A stretch of 64,000 nucleotides of DNA from Parvularculaceae bacterium (GCA_020446945.1 JAGRDS010000021.1:1-64000); one strand, 5' to 3'; shown: positions 24,762 through 34,697, numbered from the stretch's first letter. Notes: generated by a model from the letters alone, not told the origin. Numbers and translations are program-made.

Positions 24762-26030
24762 GTGGACATAAGGGCCGGCGATACAAGATCAAATGCGTCA
24801 CGCATGCGCAGTGCGCGCAACCTCATCCGGCGCGCTGTCGTTTTCGCCGCGCCGCTCCTCGTCATGGCCGGCGCAGTTTTCGGCGTCATGACTATGATGG
24901 CGACGGCGCCGAAACCGGAAAAAAACAATACCGAAACCCTGCCGGTCGCGGTCGAGATCGCGACGGCGCGATCGGAAGAAACGACTATGCGCGTCACGAC
25001 GCAGGGGCAGGTGAAACCCAAAAACGAGGCGGAAATCGCCGCGCAGGTCGCCGGCCAGATCATCGAAATTTCACCTGCGCTCGAACCCGGCGCGCTGTTC
25101 AAAAAAGGCGACGTTCTCGCGCGCATAGACCCGGCCGAATACGAGCTTGCGGTCGATCGCAGCCGCAGCCAGGTCGCGCGTGCAAAAGAAGCGCTCGCCC
25201 GCGCGCGTTCGGAAGCCGCGCTCGCCGAAAAGGACTGGAAGGATCTGGGGTTAAGCGGCGATCCGTCCGACCTCACGCTCCAAAAACCGCAGGTGAATGC
25301 GGCGCTTGCCGAACTGAAAACCGCCGAAGCGGGCGTGCGCGAAAGCGAACTCGCCCTTGAGCGGACGAAACTTAAGGCGCCGTTCGACGGGCGCGTCATG
25401 ACGCGCAAAGGCAATGTCGGCGATTTCGTTTCCCCAGGCGCCGCGCTCGCAACGATCTTTGCGGTCGATGTCGCGCAGGTGCGAATTGCGCTGACCGATG
25501 CGGACCTTTCCATTCTGGGCCTGTCGCCGGGATTTGCGGCGGATGACGCCAAAACGGCGCCGCGTGCGCGCGTGACCGCGATCGTTTCCGGCGCGCAACG
25601 CGAATGGACGGGCCGGCTGGCGCGCGTTGAGGCGTCCGTCGATCCCCAAACGCGCCTTATCTATGCGCTTGTCGAAGTCGCCGATCCGTTCGGCGCCGCG
25701 CAGCCTGCGCCGCTGGCGCCTGGACTATTCGTCAATGTTGCAATCGCCAGTCGGACAAGTGAGCGGCTGGTCGCGATTCCACGCGCGGCGCTTAAGAAGA
25801 ACCAGTATGTTTATGTCGTCGATGCGGACGGCGCGATCAAGGCGCGCGAGGTTGCGTTCGCGATGGCGGACGCGGAAACGCTATATTTTCGTTCCGGCGT
25901 CGGCGCGGGGGAAAAGGTCGTCGCCTCATTCCTGCCGAGCCCGCGCGACGGCATGAAGGTGCGCGATATCAACGCCCGCGCGGCGAAGGCGGAACTGGTC
26001 GCCGACGCCGATGCGCCCGCAAACCGGTAG
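24762..26030 (+). CDS. RND efflux periplasmic adaptor (membrane fusion) protein
   Basis: This 422-residue HlyD/AcrA-type adaptor has one N-terminal membrane anchor (AVVFAAPLLVMAGAVFGVMTMM in part), a lipoyl/barrel-sandwich part (GQVKPKNEAEIAAQVAGQI; APFDGRVMTRKGNVGDFVSPG), an alpha-hairpin with Arg/Ala/Glu coiled coil, and a beta-barrel to membrane-proximal domain ending with VVASFLPSPRDGMKV. It links the permease to an outer-membrane channel. The GTG start has GAGAGG just upstream; an in-frame ATG at 24804 is the alternative. The permease follows 9 bases later. No outer-membrane factor or regulator gene is next to it. Confidence 0.92.
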   Translation: MDIRAGDTRSNASRMRSARNLIRRAVVFAAPLLVMAGAVFGVMTMMATAPKPEKNNTETLPVAVEIATARSEETTMRVTTQGQVKPKNEAEIAAQVAGQIIEISPALEPGALFKKGDVLARIDPAEYELAVDRSRSQVARAKEALARARSEAALAEKDWKDLGLSGDPSDLTLQKPQVNAALAELKTAEAGVRESELALERTKLKAPFDGRVMTRKGNVGDFVSPGAALATIFAVDVAQVRIALTDADLSILGLSPGFAADDAKTAPRARVTAIVSGAQREWTGRLARVEASVDPQTRLIYALVEVADPFGAAQPAPLAPGLFVNVAIASRTSERLVAIPRAALKKNQYVYVVDADGAIKAREVAFAMADAETLYFRSGVGAGEKVVASFLPSPRDGMKVRDINARAAKAELVADADAPANR

Positions 26031-26039
26031 GAGGGGGCG

Positions 26040-29000
26040 ATGATGAACGCTATTGTCGCCTGGTGGGCGCGCAATCCCGTGGCCGGCAATTTGATGATGC
26101 TCGCCTGCGTCGTGTGCGGACTTTTGTCCTATTCCGTCATGGAAAAGGAATTCTGGCCCGCCGGGCGCGGCGATGTCGTCTCGATAAACGTCGCCTGGCC
26201 GGGCGCCTCACCCGAAGATATGGAATCGCAGGTCATCGTCCGAATAGAGGAGGCGACGGCCGATCTCGATGGCGTCGACTGGGTCCGGAGCCGCGCCAGC
26301 GAAGGCTCCGGCTGGGTCAATATTTTCGCGATGCCGGGAACGGACGTCAATGCGCTGACTAGCGAAGTAAAAACGCGCGTCGACGCCATCTCCACCCTGC
26401 CGCCCGGCATGGAGCCGCCGCAGGTTCGCCGCGAAGTTCAGCGAAACTGGTCGATCATCATGTCTGTGCATGGCGATGCGCCGGAAAAAACGCTGCGCGC
26501 GGCGGCGATGACGCTGCGCGACCGGCTGGCGCTCGTCGACGGCGGCGCCAATACGATCGTCGTCGGCGCACGATCGCCGGAGGTTTCAATCGAAGTCTCG
26601 GAAGAGGCGTTGCGGCGCTTCGGCCTAACCTTCGAAGATGTTTCGCGCGCCGTGCAAAGGACTTCGCTGAACGTGTCCTCCGGGCGCGTTCGGACCGGCG
26701 ACGGTGATTTTCAGTTGCGCGCACGCAATCTCGCCGACACTTCTTTCGATTTCGGCGCGATCGTCGTGCGCGAAACGGCGGATGGCGGCGTCGTGCGCGT
26801 GCGCGATGTCGCAACGGTCATAGACGGATTTGAAGACCGGAATATCTATAATCGTCTCGATGACGATCCTTCAATCCTCGTCTCCGTTCAGACGGCGGAC
26901 CGGTTCAATATCTGGCGCACGTCCGGGGAAGTTAAAAAAGTCGTCGCCGACCTCGAAGCGGAGTTGCCGGACGGCGTCGGCATCCGGCTATTCTACGACG
27001 AGGCCGAAGATTTCGGCACGCTGACCCGCATTCTGTTTTCGAACGCGGCGCAGGGCTTTTTCCTGATTTTCGTCCTTTTGATGTTTTCCCTGCACCCGAA
27101 GGTCGCGTTCTGGGCGACGGCGGGCGTTATGACCGCTTTTGCGGGTGCGTTCTTCATTCTTCCCTATGCCGGCGTGTCGCTCAACTTCATGTCGGTGTTC
27201 GGCTTTCTGCTTGTTCTCGGCATCATGGTCGATGATGCGATCATTGTCGGCGAGTCCGTTTACGAGCAGGCGGAAAGGCGCGGAAAAGGCGGCGTCGAAA
27301 CGTCAATTCTTGCAACGCAGCTTGTCCTGAAGCCGCTGATCGCCTCGGTCCTTGTCACCATGATGGCGTTTTCGCCGTGGATGCTTATTTCGGGAGATGC
27401 GCGCCAGTTCACGCGCGCAATTTCGATTGTCGTCATGTCGACGCTGGCTTTTTCGCTCGTCGAATCCCTGCTGATTCTTCCCGCGCATCTCGCCCATGTC
27501 GAGCCGGTCAAATCGTCGAAAAGCCTTGTCGGGCGAATGATGGCGTTTCAGCGCAAATGTGCGAATTCAGTGTTGTGGGTCGCAGAGAAAGTCCACAAGC
27601 CGGTGCTTCGTGCGGCGATAAATCATCGTTATCTCACGCTCGCTGCGTTCGCGTCCGTTTTCCTTCTCACTATCGGCTATATGGCGAGCGGCCGCATAAA
27701 GCAGACCTTCATGCCGGAAGTTGAAGGCGATTTCATGCAGGTCTCTATCGAGCTGCCGCAATCGACGCCGTTCGCGCGGATGCGTGAAGTGGCCGAACAG
27801 CTTAATGCCGCGCGCCGCGCGCTCGAAACAGAAACGGCCGATCTCGCCGTTCATGATCCGAATACGGACAGGAGTTCGAACGGCGTCGTGAGAAGCTGGG
27901 CGATGACGGTGGATGAGAACATGGTTCGCGCCTGGGTCGCACTTACGCCGCCCGAAAGCCGCGACATGCGCTCGAAAAAGATCGCCGAACGCGCCAATGA
28001 GCTTCTCGGCGATGTGCCGGACGCAGAGCGCATCAGCTTTGATCTGTCGGGAAACAATAACGGTCCAGCGATCCAGATCGCCGTCATCGGCGAGAATCAG
28101 GAAGACCTTTCAGCCGCAGTAGAGGAATTGAAGGCGAAACTCTTAACCTATTCGACTGTCAGGAGCGTGCGCGACAGCGAGGAGGCGGCGAATGAAGAAC
28201 TGCGCCTTGAGCTTAAACCCGGTGCGGAACGTCTCGGCGTTTCGCTCGCCGCGCTCTCAAATCAAGTGCGCCAGGCGTATTTCGGCGAGGAGGCGCAGCG
28301 CTTGCCGCGCGATGGCGACGATGTTCGCGTTTATGTGCGCTACCCGCAGGATGCGCGCCGCTCGTTGTCTTCGCTTGAGGATTTTCGCGTACGCACGGGC
28401 GACGGCAGGGAAATTCCACTTTCCGCAGTCGCGGAGTTGAAGTTTGAGGAAGGCGTGACTGGACTTGACCGCCGGCAGCGTCAGCGTTCCATCATGGTGG
28501 AGGCCGAAGCCGACCGCGAAGCGCGCGCGGATGTCATGCGCGATCTGGAGGAAAATTACTTCCCGCAATTTGATGCGCGCTTTCCGACTGTATCGCGGCG
28601 CGATCTTGGCGAGGCGGAGTTCCAGCAGGAATTCATGGCGGAGATATTCCGCCTTTTGACCTTCGCGTTTTTCGGCATGTACGCCTTGCTGGCGATTGTC
28701 TTTCGCTCATACATGCAGCCGGTTCTTATCATGTCGGCGATCCCGTTTGCGCTTGTCGGCGCCATTATCGGTCATGGCGCGTTCGGCTCCGCTTTCGGCC
28801 TTTTTTCCTATCTCGGCGCAATAGCCGCGATGGGCGTCGTCGTGAATGACAATGTCGTTCTTATCGACAAGATGAACCAGTTTCGGGAAAACGGCGAAGG
28901 CGCCTATGCGGCTGCGCTCGACGCGGGCGTATCGCGTTTCCGCCAGATATTCCTGACTTCGGTGACGGAGTTCATCGGCCTTGCGCCTATGATTTTCGAG

Positions 29001-29195
29001 CAGGCCGCAATTGCGCAGTTCCTGAAGCCGATGGCACTGTCTCTCGCGTTCGGCGTCCTTTTCTGCATGCCGGTGACGCTCATCCTCAGCCCGTGCCTGT
29101 ATCTCATAGGCAAGGATATCAAGGATAATTCCGGAAAGGTCTGGCGAATATGGCGGCGCGGATGGAGTGCGGCGGGTGTTGCGCCGGCCGAATAA
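26040..29195 (+). CDS. RND-family efflux permease
   Basis: This 1051-residue inner-membrane RND transporter has 12 predicted helices and two large periplasmic loops. Landmarks are the N-terminal WWARNPVAGNLMMLACVVCG helix, FLLVLGIMVDDAIIVGESVYEQAE (the charged helix 4 of the proton relay with paired Asp), and the second-half GVVVNDNVVLIDKMNQFR. The MxLxCVV-type first helix and single Asp pairs resemble the broad AcrB/CusA-like efflux group seen in alphaproteobacteria. Drug versus metal specificity cannot be read, though no metal-binding Met cluster stands out. It follows a strong GGAGGGGG site and ends one base before the convergent HupE gene. Confidence 0.94.
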   Translation: MMNAIVAWWARNPVAGNLMMLACVVCGLLSYSVMEKEFWPAGRGDVVSINVAWPGASPEDMESQVIVRIEEATADLDGVDWVRSRASEGSGWVNIFAMPGTDVNALTSEVKTRVDAISTLPPGMEPPQVRREVQRNWSIIMSVHGDAPEKTLRAAAMTLRDRLALVDGGANTIVVGARSPEVSIEVSEEALRRFGLTFEDVSRAVQRTSLNVSSGRVRTGDGDFQLRARNLADTSFDFGAIVVRETADGGVVRVRDVATVIDGFEDRNIYNRLDDDPSILVSVQTADRFNIWRTSGEVKKVVADLEAELPDGVGIRLFYDEAEDFGTLTRILFSNAAQGFFLIFVLLMFSLHPKVAFWATAGVMTAFAGAFFILPYAGVSLNFMSVFGFLLVLGIMVDDAIIVGESVYEQAERRGKGGVETSILATQLVLKPLIASVLVTMMAFSPWMLISGDARQFTRAISIVVMSTLAFSLVESLLILPAHLAHVEPVKSSKSLVGRMMAFQRKCANSVLWVAEKVHKPVLRAAINHRYLTLAAFASVFLLTIGYMASGRIKQTFMPEVEGDFMQVSIELPQSTPFARMREVAEQLNAARRALETETADLAVHDPNTDRSSNGVVRSWAMTVDENMVRAWVALTPPESRDMRSKKIAERANELLGDVPDAERISFDLSGNNNGPAIQIAVIGENQEDLSAAVEELKAKLLTYSTVRSVRDSEEAANEELRLELKPGAERLGVSLAALSNQVRQAYFGEEAQRLPRDGDDVRVYVRYPQDARRSLSSLEDFRVRTGDGREIPLSAVAELKFEEGVTGLDRRQRQRSIMVEAEADREARADVMRDLEENYFPQFDARFPTVSRRDLGEAEFQQEFMAEIFRLLTFAFFGMYALLAIVFRSYMQPVLIMSAIPFALVGAIIGHGAFGSAFGLFSYLGAIAAMGVVVNDNVVLIDKMNQFRENGEGAYAAALDAGVSRFRQIFLTSVTEFIGLAPMIFEQAAIAQFLKPMALSLAFGVLFCMPVTLILSPCLYLIGKDIKDNSGKVWRIWRRGWSAAGVAPAE

Positions 29196-30182
29196 TCAGA
29201 TGGCGAACAAAACGGCGATGCGTTCGATAAACCAGTAACCGGCGATTATTCCAAGGCCGTAGGAGGCGATGCGCTGAACGGTCGCCGACCCGATTTTCGC
29301 CGGCGACAGCGCCGCGGCGCGGCGCGCGAGCATGACGGCCGTGAAAGCGCATGCGATCGCAGCGACCTGGCCTGCCTCTACGCCCATATTGAAAAACAGC
29401 AATGCGGCGAGGGTTTCCGTTTTTGGAAGTCCGATTTCCCCTAGCGCGGCGGCGAAACCGGCGCCGTGCGCAAGGCCGAAGGCGCTGGCGACCAGGACGG
29501 GGCGCCGCCAGGTCAAGGTCGATTTGTCTGCGCGCGCGATCTCGGTAGCAAGGAACACGATCGACAAGGCGATGACAGCCTCGGTCGCGGCGATCGAAAC
29601 GCGCAATATCCCGAGTGCGACGAGAGCAAGCGTCAGGGAGTGGGCGAGCGTGAACCCGGTGACGGTGACAAGCGTTCGGCGCGGCGTTCCGGCGATTGCG
29701 AGCAGGCCGGCGAGGAAAAGAAGATGGTCGATCCCCCCGAATATGTGGCTGACGCCGAGCCTGAAATAGCTTTCCGAAACGCCGGCGAAACTTTCCGGCG
29801 CCGGTGCGCGCCAGGAATTTTTCGACGGATCGAGGATTTCGGTGCGTGTCTCGCCATCTGCAAAGTTGACGCGAACCAGTGTCGAAATCGACGGATTGAA
29901 AACCGGCCATTCAATCGCGAGCTCGGCGCCGGCAAGCTCACAATCATACATCGCTGTCTGTCGCGCTCGCCCGGATGAGGAACGCGCAAGTTCCGCGCAT
30001 GGCGCGCCGAGCGCGAGAACCGGTATGTTGGCGCGGTCAACGCTTGGCGGCGCCGTCCATTCCATCTTGACCCGCGAGCCGGCCAGCTCGCTCATTTCCA
30101 CGAATAAGGGACGCGAATCGTGCGCGTCGGCTGCGGTCGGTAATGCGGCGAAGAACGCCAGCGAGATTAACGCGCGCCGCAT
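29196..30182 (-). CDS. HupE/UreJ-family membrane protein
   Basis: This 328-residue protein has a signal peptide (ISLAFFAALPTAADA) and a periplasmic region of about 130 residues, then a HupE/UreJ_2-type membrane domain with the His-rich FRLGVSHIFGGIDHLLFLAGLL, FTLAHSLTLAL and FGLAHGAGFAAALGE. HupE proteins are implicated in nickel uptake. Members with this N-terminal extension sit in non-hydrogenase contexts, so the substrate is open. It is the last gene of a three-gene operon after a DUF3604 protein and a PpiC isomerase; its ATG lies 1 base from the isomerase stop. No urease or hydrogenase gene is in the window. Confidence 0.9.
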   Translation of the reverse strand: MRRALISLAFFAALPTAADAHDSRPLFVEMSELAGSRVKMEWTAPPSVDRANIPVLALGAPCAELARSSSGRARQTAMYDCELAGAELAIEWPVFNPSISTLVRVNFADGETRTEILDPSKNSWRAPAPESFAGVSESYFRLGVSHIFGGIDHLLFLAGLLAIAGTPRRTLVTVTGFTLAHSLTLALVALGILRVSIAATEAVIALSIVFLATEIARADKSTLTWRRPVLVASAFGLAHGAGFAAALGEIGLPKTETLAALLFFNMGVEAGQVAAIACAFTAVMLARRAAALSPAKIGSATVQRIASYGLGIIAGYWFIERIAVLFAI

Positions 30183-30183
30183 G

Positions 30184-31059
30184 TCACCGGCCGCCCGAGA
30201 AACGGTTTTCCACCTTGTAGCCGGCGACGATCTCGTCGATAGCCGCGCCGATAGCGGCGGCGCGCAATTCCTCTTTCAGGTCGGCCGATACGATGTCGCG
30301 GATCTCATCGAGCGCGGGCGCCCGCGCGGCCTGGCGCGATGCAATGAAGACGAGGTGTTCGCCATATTGCGACGGGTAGGGGCCGGTCCATTCGCCAAGC
30401 GGCGCGCCGGCGCCGAATACGGCCTCGCCAATTTCAGGGCCAAGCTGGCTTGTAATATAATCGTCCGTGCGCTCGACGTAATTTTTATGAAAAATAAAGC
30501 GCTCGCCGTAACCCGTCGCATCGTTAAAGCCGGCGTTCGAAGCGCGGAGCGTTTCGAGAATTGAACGCGCTTGCGCGCGCGCCGCGTTGCGGTCCCTGTG
30601 TTCCGTCGATATGAAAACATGCGTCAATGTCGCAGACGCCGGCAGGGCGTATCGCGAATGGTTGGCTTCGTAAAAATTCCTGATCGCGTCTTCGCTCGGC
30701 TCAGAGGGAGCGGCTGTCGCCTCGACCAGGAATTCAGCCTTGCGCACCATGCGCTGCTTGATGACATAATCATTCGCCTCAAGCCCCATCGATTGCGCCT
30801 CGCGTGCGAGCGCTTCTTCGCGGACGAAATCATCGATCAGCACCTTGCGTTCTGCGGTGTTCATGGAGTCGAGAATTTTCGCGGCCGTCGCCGGCTCGAA
30901 CGCCTTTGACCGGTATTGAATGAATTCAAGCAGCGCCGTGCGATCGACCGCAATGGTTTTCTCATCCGCTTCGGCCGGTTTCACGAGGCTCGCAAGCGCA
31001 AACAAGGCGAGCCCGGCGCCTAGAAAATGGACAAGCGGGTCCTTCAGCAGCTCGCGCAA
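30184..31059 (-). CDS. Membrane-anchored peptidyl-prolyl cis-trans isomerase (PpiC/parvulin type)
   Basis: This 291-residue protein has one N-terminal membrane helix (VHFLGAGLALFALASLV), a helical chaperone-like segment (about 40-125) and a rotamase-like region from SRYALPASATLTHVFIST through GPYPSQYGEHLVFIASRQ. The parvulin core looks shortened, so catalytic activity is not certain. It starts with TTG; AGG lies 7 bases upstream and no better start exists. It lies 3 bases after the DUF3604 gene and directly before hupE-like, implying one transcript and a shared envelope function. Confidence 0.85.
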   Translation of the reverse strand: MRELLKDPLVHFLGAGLALFALASLVKPAEADEKTIAVDRTALLEFIQYRSKAFEPATAAKILDSMNTAERKVLIDDFVREEALAREAQSMGLEANDYVIKQRMVRKAEFLVEATAAPSEPSEDAIRNFYEANHSRYALPASATLTHVFISTEHRDRNAARAQARSILETLRASNAGFNDATGYGERFIFHKNYVERTDDYITSQLGPEIGEAVFGAGAPLGEWTGPYPSQYGEHLVFIASRQAARAPALDEIRDIVSADLKEELRAAAIGAAIDEIVAGYKVENRFSGGR

Positions 31060-31062
31060 TGC

Positions 31063-33006
31063 TCAACCTTTCGCGGGCGAATACCAGATCGGCGAAGTAT
31101 AGGCGCGCTCCTGGATCGTTGCGGGATACCCTTCCGGCGGCGGCTGTTGCAGCGCGATTGAATCGTAAAGCGAGTTTCGGGGCGTCGGAATCTGGAGGAC
31201 GCGAACGTAGTAGAACGCGCGCGCATTCTCGTCGAATTCCGGATCTGTCCAGACGGCCGACAACTCGGCGGCGCCTACGGAATTCGTGTAGGAGGCCGAG
31301 GAAAGATCGACGGTATCGCCGACGGATTCCGGCTTGCCGTCGCCGTCGACCGCGCGCCCCGCCGACCAGGCGATGTCGAAAACCTTTTCCTGCGCCTTGC
31401 CGTCGCGGCCGAGCCATCCTTTTACGATCTGTATGCGGTCGAGATTGCCGTCCTTTGGATCTTTCGTCGCGCGGATGAGAAAGGAGGGTGCGCGGGGCGC
31501 GCTGGTGAGATCGCCGCCCATCGGAACGCCCTTGGCATAGCCGATCGCGGCGATATCCGCCGCGTCCGCGTCGCCCGCTTCAAAGTCGAAACCGCCGAAA
31601 AAACGCACAGCGATGCGTGGTCCCGTCGTCCCGTAAACTTCCCGCCGTTGCATCGCCGCGAATATTTCCTCGCGCGTGTTCTCGCGCGCCCATACGCCGG
31701 CGAGACCCGACGCCGACATATCCCAGCCGGATACGATGCCGCCCAGCTTGTAGGATTTCATTTCCGGCACGGAATCATAGGCGAATTTGCCCATGAAGTT
31801 GTTTTCCTCGGTTGACGAAAGGCCGCTATGCGAATCCGTCGAGCCGATCATGCCGAGTTTGTACGGATTGACGCCAAGCATTTCCTCCAGCTCAAGGCCG
31901 GTTTTCAAAGCGCTGCGGACATAGTCGGCCTCGGTCACGGGCGGCGTCGTATCGACGCCTTCGCGCGCGTCGATCTTGGCCTTGAAAAATTCGAACGCCG
32001 CGAATTCGTCATTCGGCGAAAGCAGGGGATGCGTTTCGGATGTGCCTTTAATCTGGGTCACTTCGGCGAGCGGCTCCCACGCGGCGCGCAGGCGCGCGTA
32101 TTCCGCCGTAATCGGGCGTCCTTCGAAATCGACCCTGGCGAACATCATGCCGTTCGAAATGTTCGAATTGTGCGGTATCGCGAGGAAATCCTCGCCGAGT
32201 TCGTCTTTCCTCACTTCAAGCCAGCGCCAGAGATTTTCCGGATTACCGCTTTCGCGCGCCGAATAGGGAGTAATCGACTTCGCTTTTTCCGGCGACATCG
32301 GCGAGAGCACGATGCGATGAAGATTGGCGCCTTTCGGCGTCGAGGAATATTCCCATGCGACAAAGGTCGTGAATTCGCCGGGGCGGTAATATTTTTCCGC
32401 CGCGTCCATGTTGCTCGCCCATGCCGATTTAACGACGCTTTCGTCTGCGAGATCGTCGAACAGCGTAGGGTCAGAAAACACCCAGCGCTGCACGCGCGAT
32501 TGCAGGTCGGGCGCCTTGACGAGATCCTGAAATCGCCAGCGCAGCGCGGTCAGTGCGCCGATCTTCAGCGGACGTTCCTCATCGCGCATTTCCGCCGAGT
32601 TTATTCCAAGCAGGAATACGCCGAACGCCTCCTCCGCGCGGCCCGATTCATAAAGATCGACGAGCCGCTTGCCGAGGCGCGTCCGCGAAAGGCGGCGGTT
32701 TTCGAGCGTGAACAGATTATAGGGAACGCCAAGCATTTCGGCATGGTCGCTGACGGCGAGGAAATCGAGCGGCGTGTTCAGTTGAACGCGCGCGCGCGAA
32801 TAGGCGTTGATGACCGGCTCGCCCATTGCGAAACGATAGGAAGTCGCCGCGTCTACCGAATGATTCTGGAGGAAATATGCGTCCGGGGACAGGTTCGTAT
32901 GAAGGTGGGTGTCGCCCCAGAGCAGCTTGTCGGGATAGGCCTGAGCGGCTGCGGAACCGAACAAAATCGCGCCCGCAGCGGCTTTGACAAGAAATTTGGA
33001 GGCCAT
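31063..33006 (-). CDS. Exported DUF3604 protein (PHP-like metal hydrolase fold)
   Basis: This 647-residue protein has a signal peptide (LVKAAAGAILFGSAAAQA) and a DUF3604 domain over the rest. PHP-type metal-site motifs are seen in order: LLWGDTHLHTNLSPDAY, DFLAVSDHAEMLG, AIPHNSNISNGMMF and GMIGSTDSHSGLSS. This suggests a periplasmic metal-dependent hydrolase, substrate unknown. ATG 33006 has AAGG at a good distance; a longer frame to 33045 overlaps nothing useful. It is the promoter-proximal gene of the DUF3604 / PpiC / HupE operon and is divergent from hemC, whose start is 107 bases away. Confidence 0.9.
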   Translation of the reverse strand: MASKFLVKAAAGAILFGSAAAQAYPDKLLWGDTHLHTNLSPDAYFLQNHSVDAATSYRFAMGEPVINAYSRARVQLNTPLDFLAVSDHAEMLGVPYNLFTLENRRLSRTRLGKRLVDLYESGRAEEAFGVFLLGINSAEMRDEERPLKIGALTALRWRFQDLVKAPDLQSRVQRWVFSDPTLFDDLADESVVKSAWASNMDAAEKYYRPGEFTTFVAWEYSSTPKGANLHRIVLSPMSPEKAKSITPYSARESGNPENLWRWLEVRKDELGEDFLAIPHNSNISNGMMFARVDFEGRPITAEYARLRAAWEPLAEVTQIKGTSETHPLLSPNDEFAAFEFFKAKIDAREGVDTTPPVTEADYVRSALKTGLELEEMLGVNPYKLGMIGSTDSHSGLSSTEENNFMGKFAYDSVPEMKSYKLGGIVSGWDMSASGLAGVWARENTREEIFAAMQRREVYGTTGPRIAVRFFGGFDFEAGDADAADIAAIGYAKGVPMGGDLTSAPRAPSFLIRATKDPKDGNLDRIQIVKGWLGRDGKAQEKVFDIAWSAGRAVDGDGKPESVGDTVDLSSASYTNSVGAAELSAVWTDPEFDENARAFYYVRVLQIPTPRNSLYDSIALQQPPPEGYPATIQERAYTSPIWYSPAKG

Positions 33007-33113
33007 AACTGCGCCTTTTTTTCGCCAGCGCCATCTTGCAGCCATGCGGGCGCCCCCCGCAAGCGTTCTCGGCGCCTTCCCTTCGGCGGCGAAAACCGAC
33101 TAGAAGCGGCGCT

Positions 33114-34079
33114 ATGAAGATCGGAACGAGAGGCTCGAAAATGGCGCTGGCGCAGACCGCGGAGGTCGTGCGCAGACTTGACGCCGCGCATCCAGGCCTC
33201 AGCGCTGAAGCGGTCAGGTTCACGCCTTCGGGCGACCGCGACCAGACTTCGAAACTCGACCGTCATGGCGGCAAGGGCGGGGCGTTCGTCGCCGAATTGC
33301 GCGCTGCGATGATGGCCGGCGAGCTCGATTGCGCAATGCATTCGCTGAAGGATATGCCGGGAGATGAGGAAACGCCCGGCCTTGTCATCGCCGCCTATCT
33401 GAAACGCGAAAGGGCGGAAGATGCGCTTGTTCTGCCGGCCGGCGTCGGCGTCGACGCGATAGACGGGGAACGCCTCGCCGGAAAGAAGATCGGCACCAAT
33501 TCGGTTCGCCGTGCGGCTTATCTGAAGCGTCTTTATCCAAAGGCGGAAATCATCCATTTCCGCGGTGCAGCCGACACGCGCCTTGAAAAACTTGACAATG
33601 CGACGCCGCAAAAACTGCCGGGCGGCGGAACGGTCGGGCCGGCGGACGCGCTGGTGATGGCGGCGACGGGACTTGAGCGTATTGCGCGCGCGGAACGCAT
33701 ATCGCGAATCCTGTCGGTGGAGGAGATGCTTCCCTGCGTCGGGCAGGGGATTGTCGCTGTCGAATGCCCGTCTGGCGCGTGGAAAACGCGCGAGCGTCTT
33801 TCTGCGATCGACGATGCGGAAACGCGCGCCGCCGCATTGGCGGAGCGCGAAATGCTCTGGGTCTTGAACGGGCATTGCAACGCGCCCATCGCCGGTCATG
33901 CGCGCGTTACGGTTTCACGCCTCGCGCTCAAGGGTGCAGTCATCAGCCTTGACGGCGCGACGCTGATCGAAATCGACGCGGAAGGCGCTATAGACCGCCC
34001 GCGCGAGCTTGGCCGATATGTAGGTCTCAAGCTGCTTGAAAGCGGCGCGCGGGACATAATCGAAGCGGCGCGCGAATAG
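33114..34079 (+). CDS. hemC: Hydroxymethylbilane synthase (porphobilinogen deaminase)
   Basis: This 321-residue enzyme joins four porphobilinogens into hydroxymethylbilane in haem synthesis. Hallmarks are IGTRGSKMALAQ, HSLKDMPGD, RRAAYLKRLYP, VGQGIVAVE and the dipyrromethane-cofactor Cys near residue 255 in NGHCNAPIAG. Length is normal. It is divergent from the DUF3604 operon and convergent with the cytochrome b-like gene, whose end is 10 bases away. No hemD or hemE is adjacent. Confidence 0.97.
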   Translation: MKIGTRGSKMALAQTAEVVRRLDAAHPGLSAEAVRFTPSGDRDQTSKLDRHGGKGGAFVAELRAAMMAGELDCAMHSLKDMPGDEETPGLVIAAYLKRERAEDALVLPAGVGVDAIDGERLAGKKIGTNSVRRAAYLKRLYPKAEIIHFRGAADTRLEKLDNATPQKLPGGGTVGPADALVMAATGLERIARAERISRILSVEEMLPCVGQGIVAVECPSGAWKTRERLSAIDDAETRAAALAEREMLWVLNGHCNAPIAGHARVTVSRLALKGAVISLDGATLIEIDAEGAIDRPRELGRYVGLKLLESGARDIIEAARE

Positions 34080-34089
34080 GCCGGGCGCG

Positions 34090-34677
34090 CTAAACGCCGG
34101 TATTGAAAAACGCGCCGCTATAGGCGGCGACGGCGACGGCGGCCGAAAGAACCCCCGAAATCGCGAACAGGTATCCAAGGCGCCGACCGAACGCCGGCGC
34201 GCCGAGCGACCGGCAGAAATAATAGGCGCCGACGCCGACATGCGTCATGACCGCGACGATGCCGATAAAATGAAATGCGACAATGTACGCTCTCAACGGT
34301 CCGGGTCTGAACAGCTCAGCGATCCAGAAGAAATCCGTCTGGACGCCGAAATAATAGCGCGTCATAGCAATCGCTGTAAGATGAATAAGAATAAAGGCGG
34401 CGAACAGCCCCGCCGCGATCAATTCGACGGCCGATAAAAGCGGCCTTGGTCCTTCGCGTTTGGAAGATGCAAGAGCAAGCGCCGCGCCGCTGATCAGTTG
34501 AACGCCCAATAACGCGATTAGCAACGGCTCCCCGATCTCGCTGCGATAGACCTTGCGGAGCGTGGCGGCGAAAGCCTGGTAGGTTTCAACGCCGAAAACG
34601 GCGGAGACATGGTTTGCGACATGCGCAATTATGAACAAGAGGATCAACAACGCGCTTATGCGATGAAGGATCTTCAT
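34090..34677 (-). CDS. Five-helix cytochrome b-like membrane protein
   Basis: This 195-residue integral membrane protein has about five hydrophobic helices. Several His lie within or at the ends of helices (LHRISALLILLFIIAHVANH, FILIHLTAIAMTRYY, AYIVAFHFIGIVAVMTHVGVG in part) and could ligate haem b, resembling succinate dehydrogenase cytochrome b or NrfD-like small anchors. The family is not secure. ATG 34677 is chosen because the preceding 42 in-frame codons overlap the cytochrome c gene and look non-coding. It is the last gene of the sigma / ferritin-like / cytochrome c / cytochrome b operon and could pass electrons to the neighbouring cytochrome c. Confidence 0.75.
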   Translation of the reverse strand: MKILHRISALLILLFIIAHVANHVSAVFGVETYQAFAATLRKVYRSEIGEPLLIALLGVQLISGAALALASSKREGPRPLLSAVELIAAGLFAAFILIHLTAIAMTRYYFGVQTDFFWIAELFRPGPLRAYIVAFHFIGIVAVMTHVGVGAYYFCRSLGAPAFGRRLGYLFAISGVLSAAVAVAAYSGAFFNTGV

Positions 34678-34697
34678 TATCGCGCCCGCGCAAACGA

